Of a stretch of DNA of 61,473 nt, positions 61,265 through 61,473 are shown piece by piece. The DNA comes from Bacillota bacterium (GTDB lineage: Bacteria > Bacillota > Clostridia > Acetivibrionales > DTU013). How positions within the stretch are numbered: position 1 is the first letter of the stretch; every line of letters starts with the position of its first letter. The stretch lies in the NCBI GenBank assembly GCA_023433505.1, contig JAEZCO010000069.1, positions 1 through 61,473 on the forward strand. The letters run 5' to 3'. The notes below the pieces were generated by a model that was not told the origin of the DNA, searched no databases, and saw only the letters and a list, made by a program, of their open reading frames with translations. Both the position numbers and the translations under genes were made by a program.

Positions 61265-61284
61265 TTCCGGAATAAATGGCGTAA

Positions 61285-61473
61285 TAAAGTCTCGGGGACA
61301 TTGAGTCCTGCTCGACTTTTGGTGATTCGGCTTTGGCCGAATACCACAATAATCATCCACCCGTAAAACGGGTGGTATTTATTTGAACCCTGAAAGGGTC
61401 TAATACTAGCTGTGCCTGAAGGCACTTTTGGGTTCCGCCAACCGCATAATTGTTACTCGCTGCCCTTCAAAGG
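61285..61473 (+). mobile_element. Structured repeat at the window edge, probable IS200/IS605-related end with RNA scaffold
   Basis: At least five hairpins follow each other: GGAC/GTCC; GGTGATTCGGC with GCCGAATACC; ACCCG/CGGGT; CCCT/AGGGT; GTGCC/GGCAC. AACCC and GGGTT also pair over long range, and GCCCTT starts another stem that is cut by the edge. There is no open frame. The 5' 65 bases recur, worn, at 30389-30455. This looks like the 5' end of a transposon of the IS605/IsrB type with a HEARO/omega-like RNA; the family is inferred. Confidence 0.45.

Noticed and set aside
1..61473. tRNA or rRNA genes
   Set aside because: I saw no cloverleaf with a GGTTCRANYCC arm and no rRNA signature on either strand.

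Overview
The window comes from a spore-forming, Gram-positive anaerobe of the class Clostridia. The support is a Gram-positive PolC polymerase, an alpha/beta-type small acid-soluble spore protein, a YtvI-type sporulation protein, a mother-cell sigma-K gene, TTG/GTG starts with strong AGGAGG sites, and gene orders (rimP-nusA-ylxR-ylxQ-infB; rpsB-tsf-pyrH-frr-uppS-cdsA-dxr-rseP-ispG-polC; mltG-trmR-trhP) typical of Firmicutes. It resembles the Ruminiclostridium/Acetivibrio group, but I cannot fix the genus from sequence alone.

Layout. Positions 1-17,060 are a core block read on the minus strand: rpsB, tsf, pyrH, frr, a small PASTA-like gene, uppS, cdsA, dxr, rseP, ispG, polC, rimP, nusA, ylxR, ylxQ and the 5' part of infB. 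It joins ribosome assembly, isoprenoid and phospholipid precursors, and replication. Positions 17,083-27,107 hold a hydantoinase/oxoprolinase-DUF1638 pair, ytvI, a YgjP-like metalloprotease and an ABC exporter with its own two-component system.

Positions 27,379-36,386 are the most interesting part. The sigma-K gene is split in two by an 8,297-bp insertion bounded by a direct 5-bp repeat, AAATG on the coding strand. Joining the halves at that repeat restores the frame and the conserved CIENEILM stretch, giving a 236-residue pro-sigma-K. This is a sigK-intervening ('skin') element. It carries two related large serine recombinases, two small homologous proteins that are good candidates for the recombination directionality factor, a HepT/MntA toxin-antitoxin pair, a ribbon-helix-helix regulator with direct-repeat operators, a DUF6809-like gene, a DUF6143-like gene behind a mother-cell-type promoter, a secreted membrane-anchored protein, and a one-spacer CRISPR relic of type I-C appearance.

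Positions 36,467-45,422 return to a mixed chromosome: an AraC regulator divergent from a DUF2961/GH172 gene, a class B penicillin-binding protein, trhP-trmR-mltG (tRNA wobble uridine modification and cell-wall lytic transglycosylase) and typA. Positions 45,580-56,433 are an apparent operon of a two-module non-ribosomal peptide synthetase ending in a thioester reductase (C-A-T-C-A-T-R), a 7TM sensor kinase and a response regulator with an HD-GYP output. The predicted product is an N-capped Xaa-Gly dipeptide aldehyde or a derivative. Positions 56,676-61,195 hold mutS2, a PyrR-attenuated uracil permease and an SASP gene. The right edge (61,285-61,473) is a highly structured repeat whose 5' part recurs at 30.4 kb, probably the end of an IS200/IS605-related unit with a guide-RNA-like scaffold. 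Three intergenic sites carry related palindromic repeats.

All calls come from reading the sequence by eye. Family names are from recognition of motifs, not from database searches.
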